NCBI GenBank assembly: GCA_944474755.1
Contig: OX104113.1
Span: 45,510,980-45,574,979, forward strand
Direction of reading: 5' to 3'
Source of the DNA: Limnoperna fortunei
Lineage: Eukaryota; Mollusca; Bivalvia; Mytilida; Modiolidae
Length of the DNA stretch: 64,000 nt
This document shows positions 30,101 through 45,100 of the stretch, one piece after another (position 1 is the stretch's first letter; each line of letters begins with the position of its first letter). Under the pieces are notes generated by a model. The model was given only the letters and a program-made list of their open reading frames with translations. It was not told the DNA's origin and ran no database searches. Made by a program: the position numbers and the translations under genes.

Positions 30101-33100
30101 TCTAGGAACTCCAGAGCAATCTGGATTTAAGCATGATATCAGTCTTAATAACAGATACTTTAAAAAACTATCATGCAGAGAAACACTGGACAAACAACCA
30201 TATATAATGTACAGTAGCAATGTGAAAGATTAAAAACATTTAAGTGTGGAAATTGTTATATTTTGTTACCTTTCAGCTGTCAGTGTATAGACCAACTTCA
30301 GCATCAATTCATGCAGATGTCCCAAACTGTCTTGTGTACATCTGATCAACAATCTCATCAGAAATTCAAAGAAAAACTTGACTGCTGATGGTCCAACCTA
30401 TTTGAAACAACATTATTCTGATATTAGAATGGTGTTGAAGAGTCGATGTATATTTATAACTGAAAGGGAATGACTTTTTGTGAATACTTTCCACTGCTAA
30501 TTTGTGCTAGTGCAACATTTTAAGTTGGTTTTTTTTTATTCTTAGCAGATTGGAATTACATAACTTAATTTAACAGACATATCACTTGTCCACATTTATA
30601 TGACTTGGACACATTTTTCCTACTAGTTTGTCCCGAAAAGGATACAAACAGATAAACAAGATATCAATCAAGACTTATAAACAGTTACATACTCTTACAT
30701 ATGTTTTAGAAATTAATCTTTAAATACTTCAATAAAAACCCTGAAAATATATAACGAGCTCTCATTTACACCATGCAAATTACAGAATCAAATTAATTAC
30801 AGACCTGAGTATACTGCACAGCTGAAGCAAGAGGACCATGCTCTGATGTACCAGACAAAAACATCTTTATAGCAGTTATCAAATTACTGTCGGCTATCAT
30901 CGCAACAACCATCGACTGATCACCTGTTGGCGTAGAAATCTTTTGATTGGCCAGTAAAGAAAGTGTCTGAAATACCAGTACCCATGTTGACAATTGTATA
31001 CTGGGAGTAGAAGCTACAACATCCAATAGATTTTTCACTGCCACCTCACTTAAAGGTATTAAAGGTGTTCTTGTAGGGTCAAAGGCCATTTGACCTCCAT
31101 CATGGCCACTATCACAATTCAAGGTCACCCATAATTGTAGAAGGGCATCCAGATTTATCCTGTTAGGAACTAGTTGCCTGAATAGATGTTCATAACACTG
31201 ACTTAACATTTCTGCTGATGTAACCTAGAAAATAAACACAAAACAATACATTTCACACAACAAATAATTATCAAAAACAAGTGTGGACTCACAAAGGGAT
31301 ACACCCGCTTCGCTTTCAAGTCAAAGGTCAATAAAAATCCTTCATGCACATCTACATATAATGTACTTTCTTTATGCTAAGTTTCATTAAATTAAATCAA
31401 GTGGTTTAGGAGGAGCTGTGCTTACAAGGGATGTGGACAGACGGCCAGACAGGGTGATTCCTATATACCCCCCCCCCCCCCAAAACAAGTTTGCGGGGGT
31501 ATAATGACCCTCTTAAAATAAAACCCAAAATCTCTATTATCCATTAAAAAAGTTGTATACATTAAAAGTTCAATACAAAACTAAAAGTAAGGCCACTCAA
31601 AATTAATTTTAAGGTTCTCAGGCCAAATTTTTCAAAAATAGATGAGGGAGGGAGGCTTTTTTTTAATCATTTTATTGGTCTAAAATCAGACGAGGGAGGC
31701 ATTTTTTTATTAGTTATCTTGCAAAAAATTTAACTGGTAAAGATCTCAATCGATACATCAAAGAATTTCTATATTAAACATTCATATTTGTATATGAAAT
31801 GTATTTAAAGGTTATTACATAAAAGAACCCCTTTTAAATTGTTAAATTGTTTATGCAACCTGGGCTATAGTATAGTGAAATTGAGGGGAGGGGGGCAGGG
31901 ATCGCCGCAATGCATCTAGATGCGTATTGAACACGTCTTTGCAGCAACTAATGCATACTAGTACAGTTATCGGATGTTTACGAATTTCAGTCGTGTCAAT
32001 TTCCTCTCCAATGCATTATAACATATACAAATGGTGATCGAAATTAACCGGTTTCATCAGATTTTCTACAGGTAACAATTATTTGGGCAGCAAATGTTTT
32101 AATTAGGATATTTATTAGACAATAAATACATTCATTTTAATACATTTCAATTCGATTATCTGATTGATATACACTAGATTTAGGATCTGAAAGACTTTAC
32201 TGTGTCTGTGGTCAAGTTCAACCTTTCTGTTGAAATTGATTGTATAATGTTCTAAATTACAAATAGTTCATTCTAATTTAATTTACAAGATTATGCTTGG
32301 GTATAAAATTAGAAAAAAAAACTGATTGGGTGGAAAATTTGTTTTGAATGTCAGCATCTGCATTATTTTGACATTCATTTCCAAGATGAGCCAGACAAGA
32401 GTCTCTTTTTAATGGGGAAACATCAGCATGTTTCAAGTAATGATTGCAGTTCAATCATACTCCAGAAGACTGATAAAAATCTTGACCACTAGAACAGCAT
32501 AAAGCATATGTCGCCATATTGTATATTTTATAAAATGACATGTATGATTATGGGTCTGTGATTGAAGAAATTGGTTGTATGCAACCACTTAGCTTAACTG
32601 CAATATGTGGCACTCATGAAAATTGTTTGGGATTTGCCATTTTAAAAAATGATGAGTACAGGACTCACCATAAAAAATCGTACAAAGTATTACTGAAAGG
32701 GTACATATTTTGTGCAATCAACACTTCCTACAGCTTTTAACTTAATCCCTAACACTTTCCAGAAGCAGATTGCACATATTATAGTTGCGACCTGCTATTA
32801 TGGTATCGTTTTATGAGATGTTTCTATATTTTGGAACATCAAATCCTTCAGCTTTAAACCCAGATCCCTGAAACATCACAGAAAGATTGCACACATATTG
32901 GTTGTGCGCCTGCTATTATAGAATGTGTTTTCCCCATTTTTCCAGGATTGGGAACGTCATAATTTTTAAATGAGGGTACCAATTTTGTGTAATCAACTTC
33001 TCCAGCTCGCTACCCAGATCCCTGAAACTGCACCAAAAGATTGCACACATATTTAAGTTGTGCACCTGATCTTATTTAAGGAATGTTTTCCCATGACATG

Positions 33101-36100
33101 TCCACGAGAACATCTTTCAGCAAATTTTATAGATGGTACCGTTTTTGTGCTATCAACTCTTCCTTTTTTGTCACAAAACTGTAAACGATTCTCCGTTTAA
33201 TAAAGCACTTGTTTTGCAACGCCGCCATTTAAGACAAACAATTTTTTTTGTTTATTTTTCTCAGCTAGCCGATCTCAATAGTCGTGAACACGAACGATTC
33301 CGTAACCCTCCTTTACTTTCAAACGCTTGTATGCACTATGTATTCTTTCGGAAATTATCATTAAAGTAAGCAAAGATGTCCGATCTTTCCGAATGCAGTG
33401 GCGGGAAATTAAGAAGCGAATCGGACCGGATAATTTTTTTTAAGGGAAACGGCCCCGCATTTCCGGATTTTTATTTTATTGAAAACCCGATAAAATCGGC
33501 AATGCGGCGGGGTGAAAACGGATGCGCGCGGGCCTGAGAACCGTAAATCTAATTTTATATGGGCTAATTTTTCTTTTGATTACACTGTTTCAAAATGATT
33601 CTTAAAATGATAGAACTGTGGCATACGGTAGTCATGATATTTTATGGAAAGAAGAGTTTCATCTATCAATTATTTTCTGTGTAATATTTTTCAATGTTAT
33701 ATTTGTATTTATTGTATCTATGATATCTCCTTTCCCTTGAAATCAATCCAACAAAATAAATGTTTAGGCTATATTACATTTTACATACAAATTTGGTGCA
33801 TTCTATCTTACCAACCACTGAACACAGATCATTTTAGAAAAAAAAAATCCTTCAAAGACAGAAATGGCTGGATTTCGTTAAACAGAAAGTAGGTGAGCGA
33901 CAGACCTGAAATCGCATCCCACGTTATGGGAGGCCATGCTGATGCTGCATACCAAATTCACCCCCCCCCCCCCCCGGACATTAACCATATTATAATGCAG
34001 ATTTTCACTCTGAGAAATCCCACCAATGAAAAAAGATAAGAGTTTTGTTTCTATGTTTCACACCATTTACAGCAATTTGTTTTAGCTATATCATTTTTTA
34101 GAAGGGAGAACTGAGGGGGGGATGCAAGGTTATGAATGCTAGAACTTTCAAAGGTACACCAGCAATCCTTGTCAACAAATGTTAAGGCCTAGCACACCAT
34201 GCCTGAAGGAACAAGCTTACAACACCATGTTACATAAGTCATGCGATAACTGTTACCTGTGGTGGTATAACATATCCATTAGTCTCTGATAATTCATCGT
34301 CAGTAGACAGACTTGTCTCTGTATGTTGACTGGAAGGAACATTGGAAGGAAGGGCATAGGTAAATGATTGTTGTACGTTTTCTGTATGTAGGGAAACCAT
34401 CACCTAAAGAAAAGATCAAAATGATAGAATGTTTGTATGTATGTTGTATATTTAACATTTAATTTGAATTAGCTTAGGAAAGGGCATTTTATCAGGCTAT
34501 TTAAAAAAAAAAAAAACAGATGGAGTTTTTTTAAAAGTCTTCTTATTGGCTAAGCAACAGATGATGAAGGCATTTTTGTATTGCCAAACAAAAACAGAAA
34601 TGTCAAACTGCATCAGTGTTACAGATGGTTACTATCAATTTATATTTCAATCAAAAACATAATACAATAACTCTAATGATCCTTTGAATTTTTCATTGAG
34701 TTTCATAGAAGAAAGTAAACCAGAATGCTGGAGAATGAGGAGCAGAGGATATATTTTTTTTACAGGAATGGAACTTCATTTTCAGTTTTTTGTTTAAAGT
34801 GCACCTTAAATAATAAATTATTATTATGTTAAGACAAATGGTGTCAGTATATACAAATTCTTGCTTTGTATCAGAAATGTTATAAGTTAACTGACATTAT
34901 TCATGTTTCTTAGAGCTTATTGTGATTAATAAAACTATGGTTACAATTTAATAAAGAACAAGACATGTCACACTTTTATAGATACAAACAGATATTTCTA
35001 TAATTTGCCGACAAAATTTAATATTTTATGGCCAGACTAAATGTAGCCTTTACCTTCAGTTTTAGTTCAGGTTGTGTTTCCAAACCCAGTTCAAGTCTTG
35101 CATCAACAGCTGTAGACATCCCTTGTGAAGCAGTCACCTGCTTGAATGATGGTGCTATACCCAACGCCATCATTTCTGCATTCTCTTTTTCTTCATACAT
35201 CTTCTTTATAATTTTTTTCTTCTTCTCTGCTTCAGCAGCTCTGCAAAATGAATTCAACATATTTTAAGTCACACAAACAGAAAAATATACAACTTTTAAC
35301 TAGTTAAGTATCACACAACAAATAACTAAGATTAAGAAACTTTAAAATTATAGCAAACAGCACACTTTCATTGTCCTCAATAGCCACAAATAAGCAGAAA
35401 TCTATCAACATGAATATTAATAAAAGTACATGTATTTTCATTAAACAAACAAAAATGTACATAGGTGACTTTTGCAGAGTTTTAATTCCAGTAAATCTTG
35501 TTATTACATTGGCAGCAATGAAATAACGAAATTTCCCAGTGAAATAAATTCCCTCAAATCACGTGTGAAATAAATTCCGTTCTTTCACTTCCTGGAAGTG
35601 ATGTCACAATGTATGTCCTTAACAAAGTCGCTAGTAAACATTGACACACAAGAACATTCAGAAAGTTCCTCCAAGTTTACAACGAAATATTTAAATACTC
35701 GTCAATGTAATAAATAGTATAACCAATAATACATCCTGAATATTGAAAATATTATCACTTGTGCTAAATGGCATACAGATTCAACTTGTTTAAAGTGATG
35801 TGTTCTACGGCACTTGTGATCATATTTTCAATATTCACTTTGTGCAATTGATTATCCTATAAATACTCAGGGTGGTTTACAGTGTGAGGTTATCTTTCTT
35901 CATATATGTATTTAATTTGATTGTTTCTTTCCATTTAAGTTCATGGATTACTCGAATTCCATAGAAAGAAGTCTTAAGAATTCTACCACTATTAGCAATT
36001 TTTCAGAAATATCATGACAGTTTTTTTCTGAGAAAAATATCAGAGTAACCACAGAGAACCCTTCAGCAATAACTTTAGAATGTTGACTGCTATTTCAAAC

Positions 36101-39100
36101 TTAACAGATTAACTCACAGGTTTATGGTTGCCGAGACTTCTATTGTACCATTTAGTGAAGTAGTAGACATTGGAATATTTGACTCATACATATCAGTTAT
36201 TTGAGATGGTTTTAGAGTCTCTCCTGTTACATATTCATGGAGTTTTGCAGATGTGTCATCATCATACTCGCTCTCATCTAGTAGCAAGTCCACCATCAAA
36301 GATGACTCCTTGTCAAAATTCATCTTTGAAGACATGTCGATATAGCCCGATTCATTATCTAAAAAAAGTTTGAGAAATCATCAATGCATATTTTTTTAAT
36401 AAAATAATTTGCTTAATTATTGTTTTCTGAAAACACAAATTAATCAAGAAATCATTTAGAGGCAACTCTATGCTCTCATATCAATAAATAAAACAGAATT
36501 AAAAAAAAAAATTATTTTTTCTTAAATTTGTAATATTTTGATGTCCATAAATATGCTGAGATCAACTGAGTAGAATTTACCACCAATAATTTCTACTGAA
36601 AAATAATAATATGTGTAATAAAATGGTTCCAGCTACTAAGTTTACACAGAATTTTAAGGCAGGCACCTACAATAGTAAAAACCTTGTTATTCCATTTTGG
36701 TGTACATTTATGCTGATTAACCAATAGCTGGGGCGGACATTAGAGCTGTGGATTTTCCCTATGTAAAAGCTTGTGACTCTTGCCACAAGATTTTTGTCGC
36801 AGCAATAAGTGATTTCTGTTGATCAGATGCCACGAGAGCTCAACCAGACGGGTCTATTTTGTTTTGTGACACCATTTTTCTTACACTGTACCTCTTTAAT
36901 AATGCATGATGACATTTATTTTTCTATTTACAGCCAATAATAAATCATTTTCAACTAATCCTCCTTGTCATTGTTTGTGAAAGGACTTTTTGGCTAACAA
37001 GATGTAATATCAGTATAGATAAGGTTGAAGATACATAGATTTATCTAGGATCTTGTATGAACCATTATTTTGACCCTTTCCCGATTGGAATTATCCTCTT
37101 TTTTTCCTTATTCGGTAAGTAAAAATGAACAGATATGTAATTTCCTAATTGTAAAAACTCCCAACTGTTGTAAATAAATGTTAAAGCAAAACATTACTGG
37201 AAATCCAACAAGTTGAATCTAAGTTAATTTAGGTTTGCAACTAAGGCCAATTAAGCACTTTGAAAATGAAATCTTATGACACTATGTAGTTTTAGGACAC
37301 CAAAATGTCACATTGGTTTTAAATAATATTAAAAACTAACATCTGAAGATGGAAGGAAATGCCAAAAAATAACGATGTTTTGGAAATCACAGCTTCAACA
37401 GACAGAAAGATGTGATCCAGAGCCAAAGGGAGCAATGTTCAAATCGAATATGAAAATGCTGCCTATGACAGATAGAGTCCACAGACATGACAGACACAGT
37501 TCCTGTTGAAAATGTATCTACTGTTGTCAGTGTGCTTATATTATCAGATAAGTCTGACACTAATTATAATGATAGAGCAAAAATATATTTTGCAGAACCT
37601 TTAAGTTTAAATACTTCTAAAAAAGACAATAAAACACAGCAATTTTTGAACCAGTTGCTAATGTACACAAAACTCTTTTTGAAGTAGGTGATAAGAACTT
37701 TCATTTAAATAGCTGTACTTCAGGGAAACATTAGTGTGACTTGTTTCCATGTGGTGCTTTTGAAATAGTCAGTATTTAAAAGGAGTTTTGGGTGACATCC
37801 CATCTTTGAGTCAGTGTTTCCCCAAGGATTAAATTGAATACAAGCATCAACTGCAGCACTAATGAGTAGTTTTAGTACAATTAAAAATGTTTGCACAGTG
37901 CTACGTGCCAAACTTAGACAGGAAACTCTCAAAAACCTACTTAGAATTTGTATAGAGGGCCTTAAGAAGTTGACTGATTCTGAACTTGAATCTATAATAG
38001 ACAAATTTAAACCAAGAAAAAAGAAAAATTAAATTCGAACATAAAAGACTTGTTTATTAACCTTCAATTCAAATTATAGTAAATATACCATCAAGTTTGA
38101 AGTTTTCATAATGGCATTGACTTTTCCCCCAATTTTCATGAAAATGTCGAATTCCCAATTTTCTGATCTGTCAAATCCAAAAAATTATCAAAGGACTTTA
38201 AGAGCTATGGTTTCAAAGCTAACCAACCCAATACTCCCAGATGTTTAAAATAAGACCAAATCAAATATGAAATGTGATCTATCATACTGCCAACAAGAAT
38301 CAGTACTAGCATCAATTATACTAACCATTATTTTCTCCACTAGATGGATCTTGGTCCTGCTCTGCATCATCTAAGTTAGACATGGTAGGCAGACTGACAC
38401 TGTGATGCAGACTCTCATCTACAATAGTACTGACTAATTCTTCTCCAATGTCAGATCTGGCAGCAGGTACAGGATAAAACTTCTCTCCTGTAGCAACAAA
38501 ATTACAACAGAAATTCTATAATGTCATTAGTACTATCAGTATTTCCATATCCTGTTAGTAGTTATGATATCACCTGAACTGTGCACTTGGTATTTTTATA
38601 TTTTTATAGATTGATAATTCATTAAAAGTCTATGATGGGGCACATAGCCATTTTTTTTATCTTCGAATATGGCTTGTGGGATATAATCAATGGACACTTG
38701 ATACATAATGTAAGTAGCTTTGTTGTGGGTTAATTTTTTAACTTTGATATTACCATGTGAGATACTTTTACAAGGAACAGTCCTTTTTTATACTCTATCT
38801 AGATATATTAGGGTTAACCCATTTTCCATTACTTTCAGATTCACTTATGTTCGTTACAACAAAATTTTTACCATCAAGAATGTCCTGCAGTAAACATGTG
38901 ATGGCATGTCCCGCCCAAGGTCCTCCCCAGCTAACATTTCCATAGTTAAAGTCCAAGTTAGATGCCAACAGTATCAGTCTCTCCAACTGGTCCTGAGTCA
39001 TGGCTTCAGACAGAGTTACAGCAGGTCGTGTCATTACACACACTGTGGCAAGAACCTGTCACCAATAAAACAACAATTTCACTTAACTTTACTGGAAACA

Positions 39101-42100
39101 TGATGTTAATACAAAAATTCCTCTAGCCCACTGTTTTGCCTTAATTTTATTTATACCTAAATTTTTAAACTTACTATATAATTCATAGCGAGTTAGAAAA
39201 CAAAATTTAAGCAAACAAAATCCTCCCACCCACCACATTTTTAAAGTTAATACAGCAGATAGCTCAGAATCTACAAATTAACTTGATGCGGCTGTATTAC
39301 AGCAGATAGATCAGAGTTTAAAATTCACTTGATGTGGCCCTAATACAGCAGATAGATCCGAGTTTAAAATTCACTTGATGTGGCCGTAATACAGCAGATA
39401 GATCCGAGTTTAAAATTAACTTGATGTGGCCATAATACAGCTGACAGACCAGAATCTACAAATTAACTTGATGTGGCTGTAATACCGCAGATAGACCAGA
39501 ATCTGCAAATTAACTAAATTTGGCCATAAAACATCAATACATGTAATTTATTGTGAAAATATCTTTAAAAAACATACATGAACAGTTCTAAGAATTAAAC
39601 TGTATAGTTATACAAACATGAACTTGTCAGTATTTTGCCAGATTAGAGAAAGCTTCCATAAATATGTAAAAATCAGAGTTCAAGAATAGCTCCTATACTG
39701 ATACCTTAAACAATTTTTTTTAGAAATTTGTGATAAGAAGCATTGATCATAGCTTAGGAATGTACACATGCAACATTAATCATCTTAAAATTTTGTATTT
39801 ATTGAAGTGAACAAATGTACCACTCACCTTGCAAGTTACCAGAAACAAATCAACATTACAAGTAAAGTCCATATTCAGTAAAAGAGCCATCAGACCTCTG
39901 ACCACTCGTAATGTTTTTTCTTTTGATAACACAATTATCCCATCACTATCATCTTCCTCCACAGGTTTACCATTGACGCCATTCTCTGACTTGGAGAGCT
40001 TTCTAAACACCTCAGCATCATTTCTTCTCATCTGAATTACATCCTTAAGATGCTACACAAAAATAGCACAACATATGTTGAATTCTTTTTTTACCAGTTC
40101 ATCCCTGCCACATATCTTTTTTACTTATGCGAGGTAACCACTAATTTAAATCGTAATTGTTGTTCTTTACTTGTATTTTATGTATTAATTTTTAGTACTG
40201 TTTCTGCTTTAAGTGATTGTGAGGCTTGTTATTGGTTTACATTTGTAGGTAGAACATTAGACTAGGTAATACAGTCGAACCTCGTTGTCTCGAACTCGGT
40301 TGACTCAATACCTAGGTTATGTCGATATAATTTTTAGGTCCCGGCATTTTTCCCATATCAACAATGAATTTCTTCCTCGGATGTATCGATCTCGGTGGTT
40401 TCGATATTTCTCTTAACTCGATGGATTTTTGTAGTCCGGACAATATGAATTAGTGTAATTTTAACCTCGTTGTCTCGAAGTTAATTTTGCTCTCGATATC
40501 GATGTCAAAACTAACAATTTCATTTGTATTGTTACTTAATTCACGTCTGTTTATTTTAAACACCTGTCATAGAGTAAACACGATTTTTGATTGGCTATTA
40601 CAATTTGAATGGGCAATTTAATAAAGCGAATTGATAATCCAAGCGCAGTGCATGCATTATTAAGGTTAATTGATGATCCGCTAATTACTGTCCGAATTAT
40701 TTTGTCATGTTTAATTTAAAATGATAATTATTGACAATTTATTTTGATCTGATCAATGATGTATGTGGTTGAGTTTCGTTTCTTTAAAGACATTCCGTTA
40801 TTGTTGTTGTAAATTACGTAAAAAACAATTTGTATTGTTTCATTAGTTTTTTCGAACTGTAAGTTGATAAGTGTTTTCTTGAAATGTATTTCCATGATTT
40901 CGTAATAAAATTTATAAAATGTGGTTACACCATTTATTAATTATTTGAATGGATAAAATGCTTCATATATCACACGCTACAAATACTGAGACAAAATAAG
41001 CGATGCCGAAGTTCGAAACCAATATACATGAAATAAATTCCCTTAGTTTTTTTAAATATCCCATAATGAAAATGACGTCACACCATAAACTCAGTTGACT
41101 CGAACTTTGGATAACTCAATATATTTTTTACGGTCCCGCAAACTTCGACTTATCGAGGTTTGACTGTAATTGCTTTCTAAATAAAAAAATGCTGCATAAA
41201 GGACTTCAATTATACCACTAAATCATAGTAAATAGTCTGAAGGAAAGAGATGGCTCGAGTGCAGGTGGAGACCATCTACTGTGATCAAGTAAATAGTACT
41301 ACTACTATATTAATCCAGTAAAATTGGCTAGGAACACGAACCCTTGCGGAGATATACTACATACAATATAAGCACAGTACACTAAACCAATTACAGTGTA
41401 CAAAGTATAATGTGTTCATGCCATATTCACACATATATGTTTTATACCTACCTTTGTAGCATACTGTGATAATTCCTTCCTAAATTGTTTCTCCTGCTGT
41501 TTGAGCAATGTATTTGAGCCCTGGGAATCGAACTGTGAAGAGAAGAATGTTTTCTGAGCTTGTTCCAAGTCCATCAACTTTTTCTTGTGATGCTGAAGAC
41601 GTTTATGCATAGACCATCTGTAAACTTTTGCTGATTTAGATTTAGATTTGTTAGCACTGTTTGTGTGATCCCCTTGAATAAAGTTCCAACGGTTTGGTAG
41701 ATTGCAACCTGTGAATAAAATCTGATAAAGTCAAAAACACAGCTCTACATGTATTGTATTATTACTAAAAACTCATCTCACACTACACATTCAGTCATAA
41801 AACAAAGACAATGTTTACAATGTTTTTGAATTACTGGTCTGGAATTTATGAGACATTGTAAACCTGTATACTTAAACAACATAAGAATAACATATTAACA
41901 CTACATACACAATATATGTAAATATTTTTATCTGATTGTTTGAATGATGTTTAATGCCACTTTCAGCAATTTTTATGGCAGTATCATTTACTGGTGTAGG
42001 AAGCCGGAGTACCCAGAGGAAACCTCCAACTTGCAGTAGGAAAACTAGCTATCTGTGTCAATTTTGATTGAGTCAAATACAACCTGCCTTCAATGAGACT

Positions 42101-45100
42101 CGAACCCGCAGCTTCAGTATTGACAGACAATGTGATAAATATTAGATGACTACCTTAACCACTCTGCCACCAAGGCCCCTACATGTAAATAGACTACAAT
42201 TGGAAATGGAATAAACAGAAAAGTACATAATGATATGTATACACAAATGAATAACAAAACATTAACCATTGTTTTTTTTTTTTTTTAAATTTGGATTAAA
42301 TGTTGTATAATTGGTGTGTATACTATAATTAATAAACAGATTCTAAGTTGTCATGGTGACACATGCAAAGCATCTTTCTTTCCTTTTAGAAATGTTCTAA
42401 AAAAAAATTTTCAATAGGTAAAATATTTAATACATGTAAGGATCGACTGTAATCCTATGTTCAGTTCATTAAAAATAGTTCAGATCAATTCTTAATTACT
42501 TACGAAGTAACCCTGATCTTAAAGGGTACTTCAAATTGGTAAAAAAAGTATACTCTTGATCATGTGATGAAGCATAAAATGTTTCTCTGCAATACTAATG
42601 TCTGGCTTGGCACAAGTTTGAAATATTTGGGACAGCCCCACAGAAATTCGCCAGTGAAGAAATCATCATGTTGTAACTGTGTATCAAATTCATGATGTGA
42701 AGGAATCTTCATTAAAATAACTTAAACGTAAACCTGAGGCGTGCTGGACAAAGGAACAGACCGAAAAGAATATGTTGTATGGACATAAAAATATGCTGCA
42801 TAAAGGACTTGAATGTCTTTAATGTATATTCTTTTAGGCAAATTTTGTAATAAAATTCTTACCTGACTGTTTTGCACAAGCCCCCTTTTCTTCATTATTT
42901 AATGATGTATGTTCAAGATTACGACAGAGAAACAGCAGAATCCAACTTACAAGTGTTAAATCTATAAGACCTGAAATAGGTAAAATATATGTAACATAAA
43001 CATTTACTCTACGTCTTGTTATATTTAATTTTTACTCTACATGTAGTTATATTTCATCTTCATGTATCATAAACATGTAATCTACATCTTGTTACCGTAA
43101 TTCGGGTCATATTGTCCCCAGTCTATTTCTTTTAATCTTGTTGGAAAGGAATGGTGCGTTTATTGTTGTCAATGGCGGTCGCCATTTTTGTTGTTGTGTT
43201 ATATGCTGTATTTTGGTACTATTCTAAAAATATTCTTTTACAAGCTTCTACATGTATACATTGTAATGATATTAATTTTTTATTAATATTAAATTAATTA
43301 TATAGGACAAATAAAAATTAAAACAGATACGAAAATAGCAGGTGTGTAACCTGTATTGCGTTAAATGCAAATGGCCTCGTTACATAACCTCAAGTGTTTG
43401 AAGATCGATGTTTTGATTGCAATCATTCAGGGATTAAAACTAGAGGCTCCCAGGAGCCTGTATCGCTCACCTGAACCTGAAACCAAACAACCCTTTTTTA
43501 TCCAGCTTTTCTTTGCTATAAGGAATTGCCCAACACTTCTGCAAAAATCATTAATTTCGAACTTTTAAGGGAAATAACTCCTATAAGGAGGAGCTTTTGA
43601 TGCTTAGAGGGAGAAGGGAAGTTCACTTCAAATTTGCTGTACCTGTTGTACTTTTTTAACTATCAGTCGAAAACTCTCTCGACCCCCCCCCCCACCCCGC
43701 CTTTTTTCATTTTTTCTATTTAAAGCCAACGTAGCTATATAGGTAGTCAGGTGGTAGAGGACGTCCTAAAGATGATGTGTGCAATGTTTCAAAGCAGTCC
43801 TTTCATTGGTTAAAGAGGAGAAGATTTTTTAAAATCTAGTAAAATTGATTAAAAAAATTTTCAAGGAGAATAATTCCTAAACGGTTCATCAGACAATCTT
43901 GACCCTAAAGTCATTTTTGTAGCCCTCATAGAGCAGAACAATTAAGCAATGCTAACTTTTTCTCTAGTTCTAATAATTTTCAAGATTTTGAGGCAAAAAT
44001 GTCAAAAATAATCAATTTCGACAATTAAAGGGCAATAACTCCTATAAGGAGTCATCATACAACTTCAACCCAATGGAGTGTTTTGTAGAGCTTTTGATGC
44101 AGATGAAGGCATGTCTCTTCGGTTTTCCTGTATCTGTTACACTTTTTTAAATATAAGCCAAAAACTGTATTTTACCCCCCCCCTCCCACCGTCCTATTTT
44201 TAGCAATGGTGGCCATGTTGGTTAATCTGCAGCCATGGTTGGTGCAAACTTGGTTGAGGACATTGGACGGATGATGTGTACAAAGTTTCAAAGCAGTACT
44301 TTCAGTTGTTTCAGAGGAGAATATTTTACAAAATTCAATTAAAACAAATTAAAAAAAACAGTTCAAGGGGAATAACTCTTAAACGGTTAATCAGACAATC
44401 TTGACCCTTAAATCATTTTTGTAGCCCTTATAGAGCAGAACAATTAAGCAATGCTAACTTTTTCTCTAGTTCTAATAATTTTCAAGATTTTGAGGCAAAA
44501 ATGGCAAAAATCATCAATTTTGACAATTAAAGGGCAATAACTCCTACAAGGAGTCATCATACAACTTTGACCCATTGGAGTGTTTTGTAGAGCTTTAGAT
44601 GCTGAACAAGGAAGGTCTGTTCGGTTTTCCTATATCTGTTATACTTTTTGAACTATAAGCAAAAAACTGTATTTTGACCCCCCTGTTCTATTTTTAGCCA
44701 TGGTGGCCATGTTGGTTGGTCTGAGGCCATGATTTGAGCAAACTTGGTAGAGGACATTTTACTGATGATGTGTGCAAAGTTTCAAAGCAATCCCTTCAGT
44801 GGTTTTGGAGGAGAAGATTTTTGAAGAAAAGTTAACGACGACGACGACGACGACGACGGACGCCAAGTGATGGCAATAGCTCACATGACCCTTCGGGTCA
44901 GGTGAGCTAATAAAACGTGTAATCGTTTTGTTTTCTATGATGAATAAAAGTTGACAAACTGTTTTGGTTTCGAAATGTGTGATTATCTGTTTTAACAACA
45001 AACAAGAAAGACGATATGAGAATGCACTATTTTCTATTTTAATTTATTACAATCACAAGAAATTAATAAAAGTATAAACATAAATATTTTAAAATAGAAT

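Noticed and set aside
37487..37687. Plus-strand frame starting [11 protein letters not shown]
   Set aside because: No recognisable family and not in a clear relation to the hAT remnant downstream; left uncalled.
38795..38871. Extension of BIRC6 exon 21 to a downstream donor (open frame reading [16 protein letters not shown])
   Set aside because: That donor leaves phase 0, which does not fit exon 22; the GTAAAA donor at 38871 leaves 1 nt and gives ILDGGEKF, in register with the vertebrate protein.
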